DNA from: Aliikangiella coralliicola
GTDB taxonomy: Bacteria > Pseudomonadota > Gammaproteobacteria > Enterobacterales > Kangiellaceae
Direction: 5' to 3'
Assembly: GCF_007004725.1 (NCBI RefSeq)
Contig: NZ_ML660174.1
Span: forward strand, 57,179-121,178
Length of the DNA: 64,000 bases
The position numbers and the translations under genes were made by a program. The notes beneath the pieces are model-generated. The model was given only the letters and a program-made list of their open reading frames with translations, made no database searches and was not told where the DNA came from. The first letter of the stretch is position 1, and the number at the start of each line of letters is the position of its first letter. Below are positions 25,784-34,372 of this stretch, one piece after another.

Positions 25784-25799
25784 TCACTATATCTGGTAG
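25784..25799 (-). promoter_or_regulatory. NrdR box (distal, imperfect)
   Basis: TCACTATATCTGGTAG matches 11 of 16 positions of the NrdR consensus acaCwAtATaTwGwgt, including the CTATAT core. It is 33 bases from the better box at 25817, about three helical turns, the usual spacing of NrdR pairs. Confidence 0.72.
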
Positions 25800-25816
25800 C
25801 ATGGCTTCTGCATGCG

Positions 25817-25832
25817 ACACAATATATAGATG
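25817..25832 (-). promoter_or_regulatory. NrdR box (strong)
   Basis: ACACAATATATAGATG matches 14 of 16 positions of the NrdR consensus. Together with the site at 25784 it forms a typical NrdR tandem in the leader of nrdJab. Confidence 0.85.
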
Positions 25833-25846
25833 GAGGGGGATAAAGT

Positions 25847-25877
25847 AAAGCACTAAATTGCGAAAATTTAGCGCTTT
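25847..25877 (-). terminator. Terminator of the moxR-bat operon
   Basis: AAAGCACTAAATT (25847-25859) pairs with AATTTAGCGCTTT (25865-25877) with a single mismatch. It lies 22 bases beyond the batD stop; on the minus strand it is followed by a short T-rich tail only, so termination may be partial. Confidence 0.65.
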
Positions 25878-25898
25878 GAAATTGCTCTAGCGACGGAG

Positions 25899-27626
25899 TT
25901 ATCTGGGGTACAGCGGAGGAATGGACTCGGAGCCCTTGCTACTACGTTGGCCGGATATCTCATTAATCAATAGGTCTAAATCTTTATTTTCGAGCACGAT
26001 TGAGTGATTTTTTTGCGTTGCAGAATAAAGTCCAGCTTCAAGAGAATTTAACTTGTCGATCAACTCTTGATTTGACACCTGATTGCTGAGTGAGCCGATT
26101 GAATGAATATTTGAATAACCAAGACTTTTAACCAGGTTAATTATTGTTTTCTCCAACTCAACAAGGTCTCCATTATTGATGGCTTTACGAGCAAGTCTTA
26201 AATTTTCCTTTTGAGACTCTCCAACGATTTTGTCCTGGGCCTTTTTCGTCTTTGCGCTGTTTTTGGGCACACCTGACTTTTTGTTAAAGTAGGCAATTAA
26301 AGTCAATAACCAAAGCGCGAGTAGTCCGGCAGAGATCATTTGCCATTGTTTTAACGCTTTATCGTTTACTGGCGTTGTTAGATCGCTGTCTACACCAATG
26401 GGTGGTAAATCAACTGGTTGTGGTTCTTTAGTGATAGCTTCTCCAGCTAGCACATTAAATGTTTTAGACGGTAAAATCGCTGTTTTCTGGACATTATTAA
26501 CGGTGTCCCACCAATTAAGCTTAATTTCCGGGATTGTGATGGTTCCTTCCTTTGAGGGGATAACTGCATATTTTTCTATTCGCTGGCCCATAATACCTTT
26601 GCCATCAATCTGGCGTTCTTTCTGCGGTGTGTCGGGGTAGAGTTGCAAACCATCGATCGTCGGTAGAGAGAGTTCCGGTAGTTGAGATTCACTTAAACCT
26701 TGAACTGTCATAAGCAAGGTCCAGGTGACAGGTTCACCAACTTTTAATTCATTCGTCGTCGGTGTCCATTTGTCCGCTAAAATCACATTTTGCGCAGGTA
26801 ACCAGGGATTAGATGCAGAAGCTGGTTTGGGTTTAACTGCTAAATTAATCGGTTTAGTGGTAATACTGACTGGACGGGTCGAATTAAGAAAAACACTGCG
26901 TCGGCGCTGACTGTTGTCATTAACATCGGCAGTGAAACTGACGGGGCTGATAAGCAAATTTCCGCTTTGTTGTGGGAAAATTGCGTATTTTCGTTTCGTG
27001 ACAATATACCTTCTATTATTAATCATTTTCTCAAATTGAACATCGTCGCCAAGTTTTTCAACAATGCTATTTTCGGCCGTTGGTTCGGTCAGACTGGCAT
27101 AATGCGTATTCACTGAACGATAAAGGCTGATAGTGTATATTATCTGTTGTTGTACGTAGGCGTCTTCCTGGTCAACTTCAGCTTCGAGGAAAATCGCTTT
27201 TGACTGACCGTTGAGATCTAATTGATCTGAGGAATCTTTTATGGTCAAAACAATGGGTTTGGTTGACTCATTGCCTACCGTTATTGAAGGTATGGTGACT
27301 TTGCCTGTTTGCAGGGTTTTTAATTTTATTTTCCAGCCCTTAATCGCTGAACGACTGCCATTTACAATTTGTGTATGTTGGTATTGGCTATTTGAGACAA
27401 TGGTAAAACTAGAAGGGATTAACGATAGGTCTGGCTGTACATTTGTCTCTCCATCTATTTGAATATCAAGGACAAATGTTTCACCGGCAGAAATATCGGT
27501 TCTATCGATGGTTTGAGTTAATTTAGCTGAAACCGTATTGCTTACAAGCAATAGAAATAGAGCAAGAAACTTAATCATCGAAAGTTTAATTTTTGGGCGT
27601 TTTAGTGTCAGTCTCATTGATTGCAT
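25899..27626 (-). CDS. batD: BatD-like protein (oxygen-tolerance family)
   Basis: 575 residues. An N-terminal signal/anchor (MIKFLALFLLLVSNTVSA) leads into repeated Ig-like beta domains of the BatD family (LTQTIDRTDISAGETFVLDIQIDGE; PWLPAQNVILADKWTPTTNELKVGEPVTWTLLM). One membrane helix at about residue 430-450 (WQMISAGLLALWLLTLIAYF) is followed by a cytoplasmic helical tail. So most of the protein is periplasmic. Bat proteins are linked to aerotolerance and envelope stress in other bacteria; molecular action is unknown. The ATG overlaps the batB stop (TAATG), so coupled. Last gene of the operon. Confidence 0.88.
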   Translation of the reverse strand: MQSMRLTLKRPKIKLSMIKFLALFLLLVSNTVSAKLTQTIDRTDISAGETFVLDIQIDGETNVQPDLSLIPSSFTIVSNSQYQHTQIVNGSRSAIKGWKIKLKTLQTGKVTIPSITVGNESTKPIVLTIKDSSDQLDLNGQSKAIFLEAEVDQEDAYVQQQIIYTISLYRSVNTHYASLTEPTAENSIVEKLGDDVQFEKMINNRRYIVTKRKYAIFPQQSGNLLISPVSFTADVNDNSQRRRSVFLNSTRPVSITTKPINLAVKPKPASASNPWLPAQNVILADKWTPTTNELKVGEPVTWTLLMTVQGLSESQLPELSLPTIDGLQLYPDTPQKERQIDGKGIMGQRIEKYAVIPSKEGTITIPEIKLNWWDTVNNVQKTAILPSKTFNVLAGEAITKEPQPVDLPPIGVDSDLTTPVNDKALKQWQMISAGLLALWLLTLIAYFNKKSGVPKNSAKTKKAQDKIVGESQKENLRLARKAINNGDLVELEKTIINLVKSLGYSNIHSIGSLSNQVSNQELIDKLNSLEAGLYSATQKNHSIVLENKDLDLLINEISGQRSSKGSESIPPLYPR

Positions 27627-29392
27627 TACCAAAGTTTCTCTTCTTTTTGTTGACGCCCTCGGCGTTGATATTCTCGATACATTTTTCGACGTAGCAGACC
27701 ACCGGGATCATCTGGGATTTTTTCCAGCCAATGCTCTAAAGCTTGATCTTTTTCGGATTTATTTCGCTGGTCTTCCGTCATTTCCATTTCTTTTTGTTCA
27801 GCTTCTTGCTGTTCTTGTTCTTCAGCGCTTTGTTGTTGCTCTTGCTGTTGATTTTCCTGTTGTTGCTCAGAATTTTCATCACTTTTTTGTTGTTCTTGAG
27901 AGTCTGATTCAGAATCCTGTGACTGTTGATCTTTGTTTTGTTGATCAGATTCCTGATCTTTTTGCTGTTGGTTTTGTTGCTGTTGCTGCTTTAGCATGTC
28001 TTCAATAATTTTTTTATTAAATTGTGCGTCTTCGTGATCAGGCTGTTTTTCCAGAAGCTGATTATAGGCGTCTAGTGCCGGCTGCAACTGTTGTGATTTC
28101 GCCATGCTGGTAGCGTGGTTATATAGCGACTGAATTGATTGCTCAGGATCGAAATTATTCGCTGCTTCGGCAAAATTGCCATTTCGATATTGAGAAGTTG
28201 CCTGCCACTGTTGATTTTCATAGAGTTCAGCGGCTTTTTCATAGTTGCCCTGTGCATAGGCTTTGTCGGCTTGTTGGTTTTTGGTAAACCAGAGATCATC
28301 CCATGAAACTGCCTGAACTGGCTGTGGGGTCATCAGGCCAAACGTTAACAAAACAGTTATCCCGATATTTACCTGGTTAAATTGTCCTGACGGTTGGCGG
28401 ATAATTTTCACTAGCAATAGGGATAATGCTAGCCAGATTATCCAATAACCATCATCAATCCAACGACTGAGTGCCTGATTTCCTTCTTCAGCTTCGTCTG
28501 AATTTTCAGCTTGCCATTGCTGGTGTCTTTGTAAGTATTCAATGTCTTTATCGTCCGCTGTCAACTTAACATAACCAGCATTGGTTTTTTCGGAGATTTC
28601 GATTAATGAAGAAGCTTCCAGCTTAGGAATGACAATCGCGCCGCTGTTATCTTTTAAAAAACCATTGCCATCGGGCAAAGGAATAGGAGCACCTTGTTCA
28701 GTTCCAACAGCCAAAATAGACAATTGGTAATGACTTTGTTGAACGCTTGAAATAATAGGATCAACAAACTTGCTCTCGACACCGTCGGTCAGCCAGATAA
28801 TACTGCCTCTGGTGTGTTTTGCATTTTTTAACAACTCAATTGATTGGTTGATGGCAACATCAGGACGGCTTCCTAACACTGGCATTATTCTGGTTGAAAG
28901 TGTCGGAACCATATTAGCAATTGTATTTGAGTCCGACGTCAATGGGCTGATCACAAAGGCGTCACCAGCATAGACAACGAGTGCAACTGTGCCTTCTTTT
29001 GTTTGGTTAAGTACGTCGAGTAACTTGAACTTTGCTCGTTCAAGACGTGATGGTTTGATATCCGTCGCATCCATTGACAATGAAAGATCGAGCAGAATAA
29101 CCTGTGCGTTTTCGGTTTCAAAAACAGGTACTGCTTTTTGTCTCACGCTCGGTCCACTAATCGCTATTATAATCGAGCAGGCTAATAATCCGACTAACCA
29201 GATAGATGATCGAACTTTATTTTTTTCGCCACTGACAAACAGAAATTCGAGCAGGTGAGGGGAAATCACATTTTGCCAGGCTGATTGTTTTCTGGCACTG
29301 TGTTTCAGATAGAAAACGATCAGTAACACCGGAATCAGCAGCCACAATAAATAAGGGCGTAAAAAATGAAAATCAGTTATTTCAATGGGCAT
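27626..29392 (-). CDS. batB: BatB-like VWA protein fused to TPR (BatC-like) with Gln-rich tail
   Basis: 588 residues. Two N-terminal membrane helices frame a von Willebrand A domain with a MIDAS motif DLSLSMDATD (residues ~87-96) and LTDGVES further on. A third helix (IIWLALSLLLVKIIRQ) precedes TPR repeats (KAYAQGNYEKAAELYENQQWQA; LYNHATSMAKSQQLQPALDAYNQLLEKQPDHEDAQFN). Residues ~470-545 are a low-complexity run of Gln, Glu, Ser and Asp, followed by a conserved-looking tail ending near RRKMYREYQRRG. In Bacteroides-type operons the VWA and TPR parts are separate (BatB and BatC). Start at 29392 has GGAG seven bases upstream and overlaps batA by 11 bases; an ATG at 29407 is less likely. Confidence 0.88.
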   Translation of the reverse strand: MPIEITDFHFLRPYLLWLLIPVLLIVFYLKHSARKQSAWQNVISPHLLEFLFVSGEKNKVRSSIWLVGLLACSIIIAISGPSVRQKAVPVFETENAQVILLDLSLSMDATDIKPSRLERAKFKLLDVLNQTKEGTVALVVYAGDAFVISPLTSDSNTIANMVPTLSTRIMPVLGSRPDVAINQSIELLKNAKHTRGSIIWLTDGVESKFVDPIISSVQQSHYQLSILAVGTEQGAPIPLPDGNGFLKDNSGAIVIPKLEASSLIEISEKTNAGYVKLTADDKDIEYLQRHQQWQAENSDEAEEGNQALSRWIDDGYWIIWLALSLLLVKIIRQPSGQFNQVNIGITVLLTFGLMTPQPVQAVSWDDLWFTKNQQADKAYAQGNYEKAAELYENQQWQATSQYRNGNFAEAANNFDPEQSIQSLYNHATSMAKSQQLQPALDAYNQLLEKQPDHEDAQFNKKIIEDMLKQQQQQNQQQKDQESDQQNKDQQSQDSESDSQEQQKSDENSEQQQENQQQEQQQSAEEQEQQEAEQKEMEMTEDQRNKSEKDQALEHWLEKIPDDPGGLLRRKMYREYQRRGRQQKEEKLW

Positions 29393-30470
29393 TTGAACGC
29401 TCCACATTCGTCATGTTTTTTCGTTTGCTCTGAGGTGTTTCAACAAAAGATTTCTTGCTAGAAGTTTTGTTAATGGACGTTAGTAACTCGGAGAACAAAT
29501 TAAACAGTATGGGTAGCATTAATAAAATAAGTGCCGCCAAACCCGGGTAAAAATATAATTCTTGAACTGGACGATAAGTTTCTGGTTCATCTTCAACGGG
29601 TTCTAATTGATCGAGTAAATCATAAATTTTTGCAAGTTCGTTAGTACTCCGTGCGCGGAAATATTGGCCGCCGGTTAGTTGAGCGACTTGCTTGAGTGTT
29701 TTCTCGTCGAGTTCAGCTGATGGATTAAATTTGGTTGTTCCAAACAATAATGAGCGGCGTATTACTTCATCTGCGCCAACACCAATGGTATAAATTTTTA
29801 CACCAGCATGCTGGGCGAGCTTCGCCGCTTCTATTGGATCGAGTTCGCCTGAGTTATTTCGACCATCGGTTAACAAAATTAAAACGCGATTTTGTTCGGG
29901 ACGTTCTCTCAGTCTTTTTACCGCCAATCCAATACCATCGCCAACCGCAGTTCGAGAGGCGCCCGCCAGTCCTATTTCGGTTTCACTTAACATGTGTTTT
30001 ACAGTTGTTAAATCAAATGTCAGCGGCGTTTGTAAATAAGCGTTTTCGCCAAACAGCACTAAACCAAGTCGATCGCCTTCACGTTTCTCAATAAACTGCG
30101 TAATAATAGATTTAACCACCTCAAGTCGATTAGCCGGGCGACCAGCCAGTTTCAAATCTTCTTCTTCCATACTGCCAGAAATATCAATACTAAGAAGCAG
30201 GTCTCGACCGCTAACCGGCAACTCGATGGGTTCATCAATCCATTGAATTCTTGCCGCTGCGGTGACTAGTGCAACCCAGGTTAAAAACACGAGTAAACGT
30301 TTTAAAAAACTACTTGATGTGGTTGAGTGAGCCTGTTGCATCGCCTGCCATTTGGCAAACAAAGGTGTTCGAATAGGGGACAGTTGAGGTTGTCTTGATT
30401 TTGTAAACAACCAGATAATTAGTGGTAGCGGTATCAACAAAAATACCAGGGGATAGGCGATCTGAATCAT
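29382..30470 (-). CDS. batA: BatA-like VWA-domain membrane protein
   Basis: 362 residues. N-terminal membrane helix (YPLVFLLIPLPLIIWLF) and another at ~60-78, then a VWA domain with the metal-dependent adhesion motif DISGSMEEED (~93-102), TAVGDGIGLAVKRL and ILLTDGRNNSGELDP, and a C-terminal helix (YFYPGLAALILLMLPILFNLF). VWA domains bind protein partners through a metal ion; MoxR ATPases act on such VWA proteins. The start overlaps the upstream gene by four bases (ATGA) and the end overlaps batB. Confidence 0.9.
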   Translation of the reverse strand: MIQIAYPLVFLLIPLPLIIWLFTKSRQPQLSPIRTPLFAKWQAMQQAHSTTSSSFLKRLLVFLTWVALVTAAARIQWIDEPIELPVSGRDLLLSIDISGSMEEEDLKLAGRPANRLEVVKSIITQFIEKREGDRLGLVLFGENAYLQTPLTFDLTTVKHMLSETEIGLAGASRTAVGDGIGLAVKRLRERPEQNRVLILLTDGRNNSGELDPIEAAKLAQHAGVKIYTIGVGADEVIRRSLLFGTTKFNPSAELDEKTLKQVAQLTGGQYFRARSTNELAKIYDLLDQLEPVEDEPETYRPVQELYFYPGLAALILLMLPILFNLFSELLTSINKTSSKKSFVETPQSKRKNMTNVERSNAH

Positions 30471-31009
30471 AGTTTTTGTTCCCCGGCCTGTTTGCGAATA
30501 CCGGCTTGTTTACGAATAATCGTATCGATAGCCGTTCGGCTAGTATCAATTAATGATTGCCAGAGATGATGATCAACCTGTGCATTGGCTTGATATATTT
30601 TCTCACTAAAAACTTGTTGCTGTTCTTCACTAAACAACAACTGATGATTACCTTTTGGATTTTGTTCTGAGTATTGCTGATTGAGAAAACTGATCCAATG
30701 ATTTCCAGAAAGCGCCGCCACTTGTTGTGCAGGAAAATACAGCAGGCAAATACGTTTTAGTAAGGCCGATAGTTTTGCGATTGCCTGATTATCAGGATGA
30801 AGTTGCGCAATTTGATTGAGTTCTTCATTGGCTGGTTTTAGCAAGTAGAGTGAGCGACGTTTTTTGTACCAGCGATAAATAATAAAAGCAACCAGGAATA
30901 ACGCCAAGGCAATTAAAAACCACCAGCCGGGGGCGAGTTGCAATTGATTAATCTGTTCTGGTAAATGAATGTCTCTTAGTTGATCGAGAGGATTTTCAGC
31001 CTGGTTCAT
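30467..31009 (-). CDS. DUF4381 membrane protein of the MoxR/Bat operon
   Basis: 180 residues. A single membrane helix near residues 28-46 (WWFLIALALFLVAFIIYRWY) is preceded by a short periplasmic segment containing LRDIHLPEQINQLQLAPGW, the typical DUF4381 opening, and followed by a helical cytoplasmic domain. Found almost only inside MoxR-DUF58-VWA operons; function unknown. Overlaps both neighbours by four bases. Confidence 0.87.
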   Translation of the reverse strand: MNQAENPLDQLRDIHLPEQINQLQLAPGWWFLIALALFLVAFIIYRWYKKRRSLYLLKPANEELNQIAQLHPDNQAIAKLSALLKRICLLYFPAQQVAALSGNHWISFLNQQYSEQNPKGNHQLLFSEEQQQVFSEKIYQANAQVDHHLWQSLIDTSRTAIDTIIRKQAGIRKQAGEQKL

Positions 31010-32076
31010 CGGCGACCTCCCGACATATTGTTGTTACCGGAGGCATCCATTTTTTCGTTTAGCGCGCGACCACTATTAGTTTGGTGCTGGCCGACAGATT
31101 GCTGCTTGAAGTTAGTATCCACCTGAGAAAAAGCTCCACGGTGGCTGAGCGCGAAATCTTTTACGAGTTCAATTTTATTTTCGAAGGCTTGTCGGTAATT
31201 TTCTCTCATACCCTTTTGTTGAGTATTTAAAAATCCATTAGTGGTGCCATCGGTAATTCCATATAAGCCGTCAGGGGGTAACTCTCTTTCTATGGGATCA
31301 CTTATCTGAATGCAATGAATGTCGGCGTGTTGAGAGAGTTTACTTAAATGTCTTTGACAACTCTCGTCAAACTGATTGAAGTCGCTAACAATGTGAATCA
31401 GCGTTCCCGGCTTAGCTAGAAACTTGAGACGTTTTAATGTCTGACTAAATTGACTATCAACCTGCGAAGTATCTTCTTTGCCGACTGTTTTTTGCTCGCC
31501 GAATGTCAGGTTAAGAATCTTTTGATGGTTTTCAACGATTCGATTTAATAAACGCATGCAGTTTCTGCGATTACTCGATGGCTTCATCTCCACATGGTTT
31601 GATTGGGAAAATAACAAAGCACCAAATCGATCGCCGTTGGACAAAGTATTCCACATCAGCTGGGCGGCTATTTTGCTGGCGACGACTGACTTGAATACCT
31701 CTGCAGTGCCAAAAAACATATTAGGCATTTGGTCGAGTACAACAAATACAGGCCGTTCTCTTTCTTCTTTAAATAGTTTTGTGTGAGCTTCGCCGGTGCG
31801 GGCAGTGACTTTCCAGTCAATATTGCGAATGTCGTCACCGATTTGATAGAGACGAACTTCGTCAAAATCCATTCCGCGGCCTTTAAAGCGAGAACGAAAT
31901 CCACCGACACGATTGGTTTTTACTCGCGAATCGGGCGCAAGCCATTGGATAACTGGTTTGTTGCGCGTTTCTATCAGCTGGCCCAAGGATAAGTCGATAC
32001 CAAATTTGAAATCCTCTGGCAGTTCTTCTTGTGTACTGGTAGCAAATTTATGTGATGGTTTTGACCAAACTGTCAT
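31006..32076 (-). CDS. DUF58 (VWA-like) protein of the MoxR operon
   Basis: 356 residues. The DUF58 signature GRGMDFDEVRLYQIGDDIRNIDWKVTARTGEAHTKLF is at about residues 66-102, followed by a VWA-like core (RPVFVVLDQMPNMFFG; GTLIHIVSDFNQFD). No membrane helix is obvious, so it is probably cytoplasmic or peripheral. It is the usual partner gene of moxR. Final residues are Gly/Asn/Arg-rich. Overlaps the DUF4381 gene by four bases and lies 107 bases after moxR. Confidence 0.9.
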   Translation of the reverse strand: MTVWSKPSHKFATSTQEELPEDFKFGIDLSLGQLIETRNKPVIQWLAPDSRVKTNRVGGFRSRFKGRGMDFDEVRLYQIGDDIRNIDWKVTARTGEAHTKLFKEERERPVFVVLDQMPNMFFGTAEVFKSVVASKIAAQLMWNTLSNGDRFGALLFSQSNHVEMKPSSNRRNCMRLLNRIVENHQKILNLTFGEQKTVGKEDTSQVDSQFSQTLKRLKFLAKPGTLIHIVSDFNQFDESCQRHLSKLSQHADIHCIQISDPIERELPPDGLYGITDGTTNGFLNTQQKGMRENYRQAFENKIELVKDFALSHRGAFSQVDTNFKQQSVGQHQTNSGRALNEKMDASGNNNMSGGRR

Positions 32077-32183
32077 TAATTTATTCCAAATCCTACCGGG
32101 TTAGTGGTTACATAAGTTCGTAAAGAGCGTTTAATAACTTTAAAATATGCTGTTAATTTTAACCTCTCCAACATCAATTTTAA

Positions 32184-33167
32184 TCAGGCAACCGGCGTAA
32201 TCTGAATAAGTCGATTGATAACCATATCTGTGTTAACGCCTTCCGCTTCCGCTTCGTAGGTGAGTATTAATCGATGACGCAAAATATCGTAGGCCATATT
32301 TTGAATATCTTCTGGTGTGACATAATCTCTACCGGCCAACCATGCAGCTGCACGCGCGCAACGATCAAGAGAAATCGTAGCACGCGGACTCGCACCATAA
32401 TCAAGCCACCGGTTTAGATCTTTATCTAACGATGCTGTGTCTCTGGTGTTAACAATTAGTTGGATTATATAGGCTTCCAATTGCTCAGACATGTGAATGT
32501 CGAGAACTTGATCCCGTGCGACAAATAAATCTTCCTGCTTAAGTACAATTTGTTCGTCGTCCTGGTATGCTTTGTGTGCTTCGGCGCGTGTCAACTTGAG
32601 TATTTCGGCTTCAGCACTCGCGTCTGGATAGTCAACTTTTACGTGCATTAAAAATCGATCAAGTTGTGCTTCTGGAAGTGGGTAAGTTCCTTCCTGCTCG
32701 ATCGGGTTCTGCGTTGCCATGACCAGGAACAACTCAGGTAATTTATATGTTTTGCTGCCAACAGTGACCTGTCTTTCAGCCATGGCTTCGAGTAGCGCTG
32801 ATTGAACTTTGGCCGGAGCACGATTGATTTCGTCAGCCAGAACTAGATTGTGGAATAACGGGCCTTTTTCGAAGCGGAAACTGCCGTCTTGAGGCCGGTA
32901 AATTTCAGTTCCAGTTAAATCGGCAGGCAGCAAATCAGGGGTAAACTGTATGCGATGAAAGTTGCCTTCAATACTTTTGGATAGGGCATTAATGGCACGT
33001 GTTTTGGCTAATCCAGGAGCTCCTTCGACAATCAGGTGGCCATCTGCCAATAAAGCGATCATTAAACGGTCAACAAGTGACTCCTGGCCAATTATCTGTT
33101 GACAGAGATTGGTTTTTAGCTGAGCGAAACTGTCTTTTAATGATGAATTGGTCTCATTCAATAACAT
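32184..33167 (-). CDS. MoxR-family AAA+ ATPase
   Basis: 327 residues. Walker A GAPGLAKT at ~55-62, Walker B LVLADEINRAPAKVQSALLEAM at ~110-131, sensor 1 MATQNPIEQEGTYPLPEAQLDRFL, and C-terminal lid with ASPRATISLDRCARAAAWLAGRDYVTPEDI. MoxR ATPases work as chaperones that activate or remodel VWA-containing partners, here the DUF58, BatA and BatB proteins encoded downstream. First gene of the operon; divergent from the DUF5062 gene. Good match in length and motifs to the family. Confidence 0.94.
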   Translation of the reverse strand: MLLNETNSSLKDSFAQLKTNLCQQIIGQESLVDRLMIALLADGHLIVEGAPGLAKTRAINALSKSIEGNFHRIQFTPDLLPADLTGTEIYRPQDGSFRFEKGPLFHNLVLADEINRAPAKVQSALLEAMAERQVTVGSKTYKLPELFLVMATQNPIEQEGTYPLPEAQLDRFLMHVKVDYPDASAEAEILKLTRAEAHKAYQDDEQIVLKQEDLFVARDQVLDIHMSEQLEAYIIQLIVNTRDTASLDKDLNRWLDYGASPRATISLDRCARAAAWLAGRDYVTPEDIQNMAYDILRHRLILTYEAEAEGVNTDMVINRLIQITPVA

Positions 33168-33387
33168 ACGAATACGGCCTTTTGTAATAATTTTTCGAAT
33201 TGGGGTGCATTTTTAACTGATAATACTCGGTATTTCCAGTGGTTAGACGTTTTTTGTCCTAAAAGTTTTAGATGAAGTGCAACAAAATATTAAACTTTGC
33301 CTCATTTGAGGAAAAACGCGCTGGTTTACAATGATACCCGGTTCCATTATGGTGTTGCAAAGATCAACTGGCGCAGAGAAATCGATT

Positions 33388-33648
33388 ATGAAAAAGATAA
33401 AAAATGAAACAGCGTTGCTAAAAAAAGCAATTGAAATCGGTGAAAAATATGCGAAGAATCGCGGCTATAAAGGGTTTTCAGGAACTGATTCTGCGAAACA
33501 AAAAATAGAAAGTCTCTATCGTTTGTTAGTTCACGATAAACTTGTCCAGCCGCTCGCAAAAGATCAAGAAAATCAGCTGAATATGAAGCATAAGTTAGCT
33601 TTGTGGATTTCCAAGCAATTACCCGAAGGACATGAATTGTTAAAGTAA
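33388..33648 (+). CDS. DUF5062-family small protein
   Basis: 86 residues from the ATG at 33388 (upstream in-frame codons from 33331 do not resemble the family). The sequence KNETALLKKAIEIGEKYAKNRGY, IESLYRLLVHDKLVQPLAKD and QLNMKHKLALWISKQLP matches the DUF5062 family of small, cytoplasmic helical proteins known from Vibrio and relatives. Function unknown. Stands alone, divergent from moxR. GCAGAGA lies about ten bases before the start. Confidence 0.8.
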   Translation: MKKIKNETALLKKAIEIGEKYAKNRGYKGFSGTDSAKQKIESLYRLLVHDKLVQPLAKDQENQLNMKHKLALWISKQLPEGHELLK

Positions 33649-34004
33649 TATTCGTGCGAGAAATGATGGGGTGGAGAGCAGTGTCGGTTGACCACACATT
33701 CGCTCGATTAGTCTGTCTGAATTTTTTGCGCAAGAATATTAAGTTATAATAATATGGTTCTATCGATGTTTTAACTGTTTGTTACGAGAATGTGTAAGAA
33801 TTACTTGATAAGTCAGGTCACATTCTGGCAACATTCGTCGATTAGATTCTCTAAATGAGTTATCTGGTCGACTTTTAACCGAATATGTGGTTTTTGTTTA
33901 TAGTGATTTTTTGTTTATAAATATGGGATGTCCTTATTTTAAAACGAAATGACAGTTTCATTTGTAGCAGTAATTAGAAAAACAGTAACTAAAGAAAACT
34001 TAAA
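33649..34004. other. Intergenic gap upstream of the exported small protein and TonB receptor
   Basis: 356 bases, no gene seen. It holds an inverted repeat AGAATGTG (33787-33794) / CACATTCT (33819-33826) and, closer to the gene, the palindromic element 33947-33963. TATAATAATAT near 33744-33754 could be a promoter -10 region. No terminator for the DUF5062 gene is evident. Confidence 0.5.
33947..33963 (+). promoter_or_regulatory. Candidate metal-regulator (Zur/Fur-like) site
   Basis: AAATGA (33947-33952) and TCATTT (33958-33963) form an inverted repeat; with the preceding G it reads GAAATG-N7-CATTT. The half-site GAAATG is that of gammaproteobacterial Zur boxes, but the normal spacing there is longer, so the match is only suggestive. 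Confidence 0.35.
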
Positions 34005-34295
34005 GTGTTTAACAAACGAAATTCAATAACAGCGTTAATACTATTGGTTGGATGGCTTGCCGTTCAGTCGACTGCGTTGCATCATGAATTTAGTTCAGAA
34101 CATTTGCTGTCAAGTGGAAACCACCTTTGTTTGAGTCAGGCAACTCAGCTTGATGATTTTGTTCATGCCGACGGCGACGAAAAAACGCTTCCACTTGAGC
34201 TAGATGTACTCAGCTTAGCAACTGAATTTGTTTCCTCGAAAGCATTACAACTCCCCAAAGGTAACCCGCCCAGGGCACCACCTCTCTACTCCTGA
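34005..34295 (+). CDS. Small exported protein preceding the TonB receptor
   Basis: 96 residues from a GTG start. An N-terminal signal/anchor (SITALILLVGWLAVQSTA) is followed by a His-containing segment (LHHEFSSEHL, NHLCLSQ, HADGDE) and the C-terminal motif PRAPPLYS. Short periplasmic proteins ending in (R)APP-type motifs with few His/Cys residues occur next to metal-uptake receptors and copper/zinc genes (DUF2946-like); I make this link only from pattern. It lies 77 bases before the receptor in the same direction, likely one transcript. Function unknown; possible periplasmic metal carrier. Confidence 0.72.
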   Translation: MFNKRNSITALILLVGWLAVQSTALHHEFSSEHLLSSGNHLCLSQATQLDDFVHADGDEKTLPLELDVLSLATEFVSSKALQLPKGNPPRAPPLYS

Positions 34296-34372
34296 TTTAT
34301 TTTATTTAACAAGTTTAATTAGTTCTCGGATGTTTTACGCATTTCCGAGATTCGTTCTTTTGGAGTAGATTA

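Noticed and set aside
25597..25898. Cobalamin riboswitch upstream of nrdJa
   Set aside because: No B12-box-like conserved sequence or matching stem pattern was seen; NrdR boxes explain the control.
27770..27990. CAG/CAA-like repeats considered as a separate repeat array
   Set aside because: They are in frame within batB and encode a Gln/Glu-rich linker; no fixed repeat unit, so not a CRISPR or satellite.
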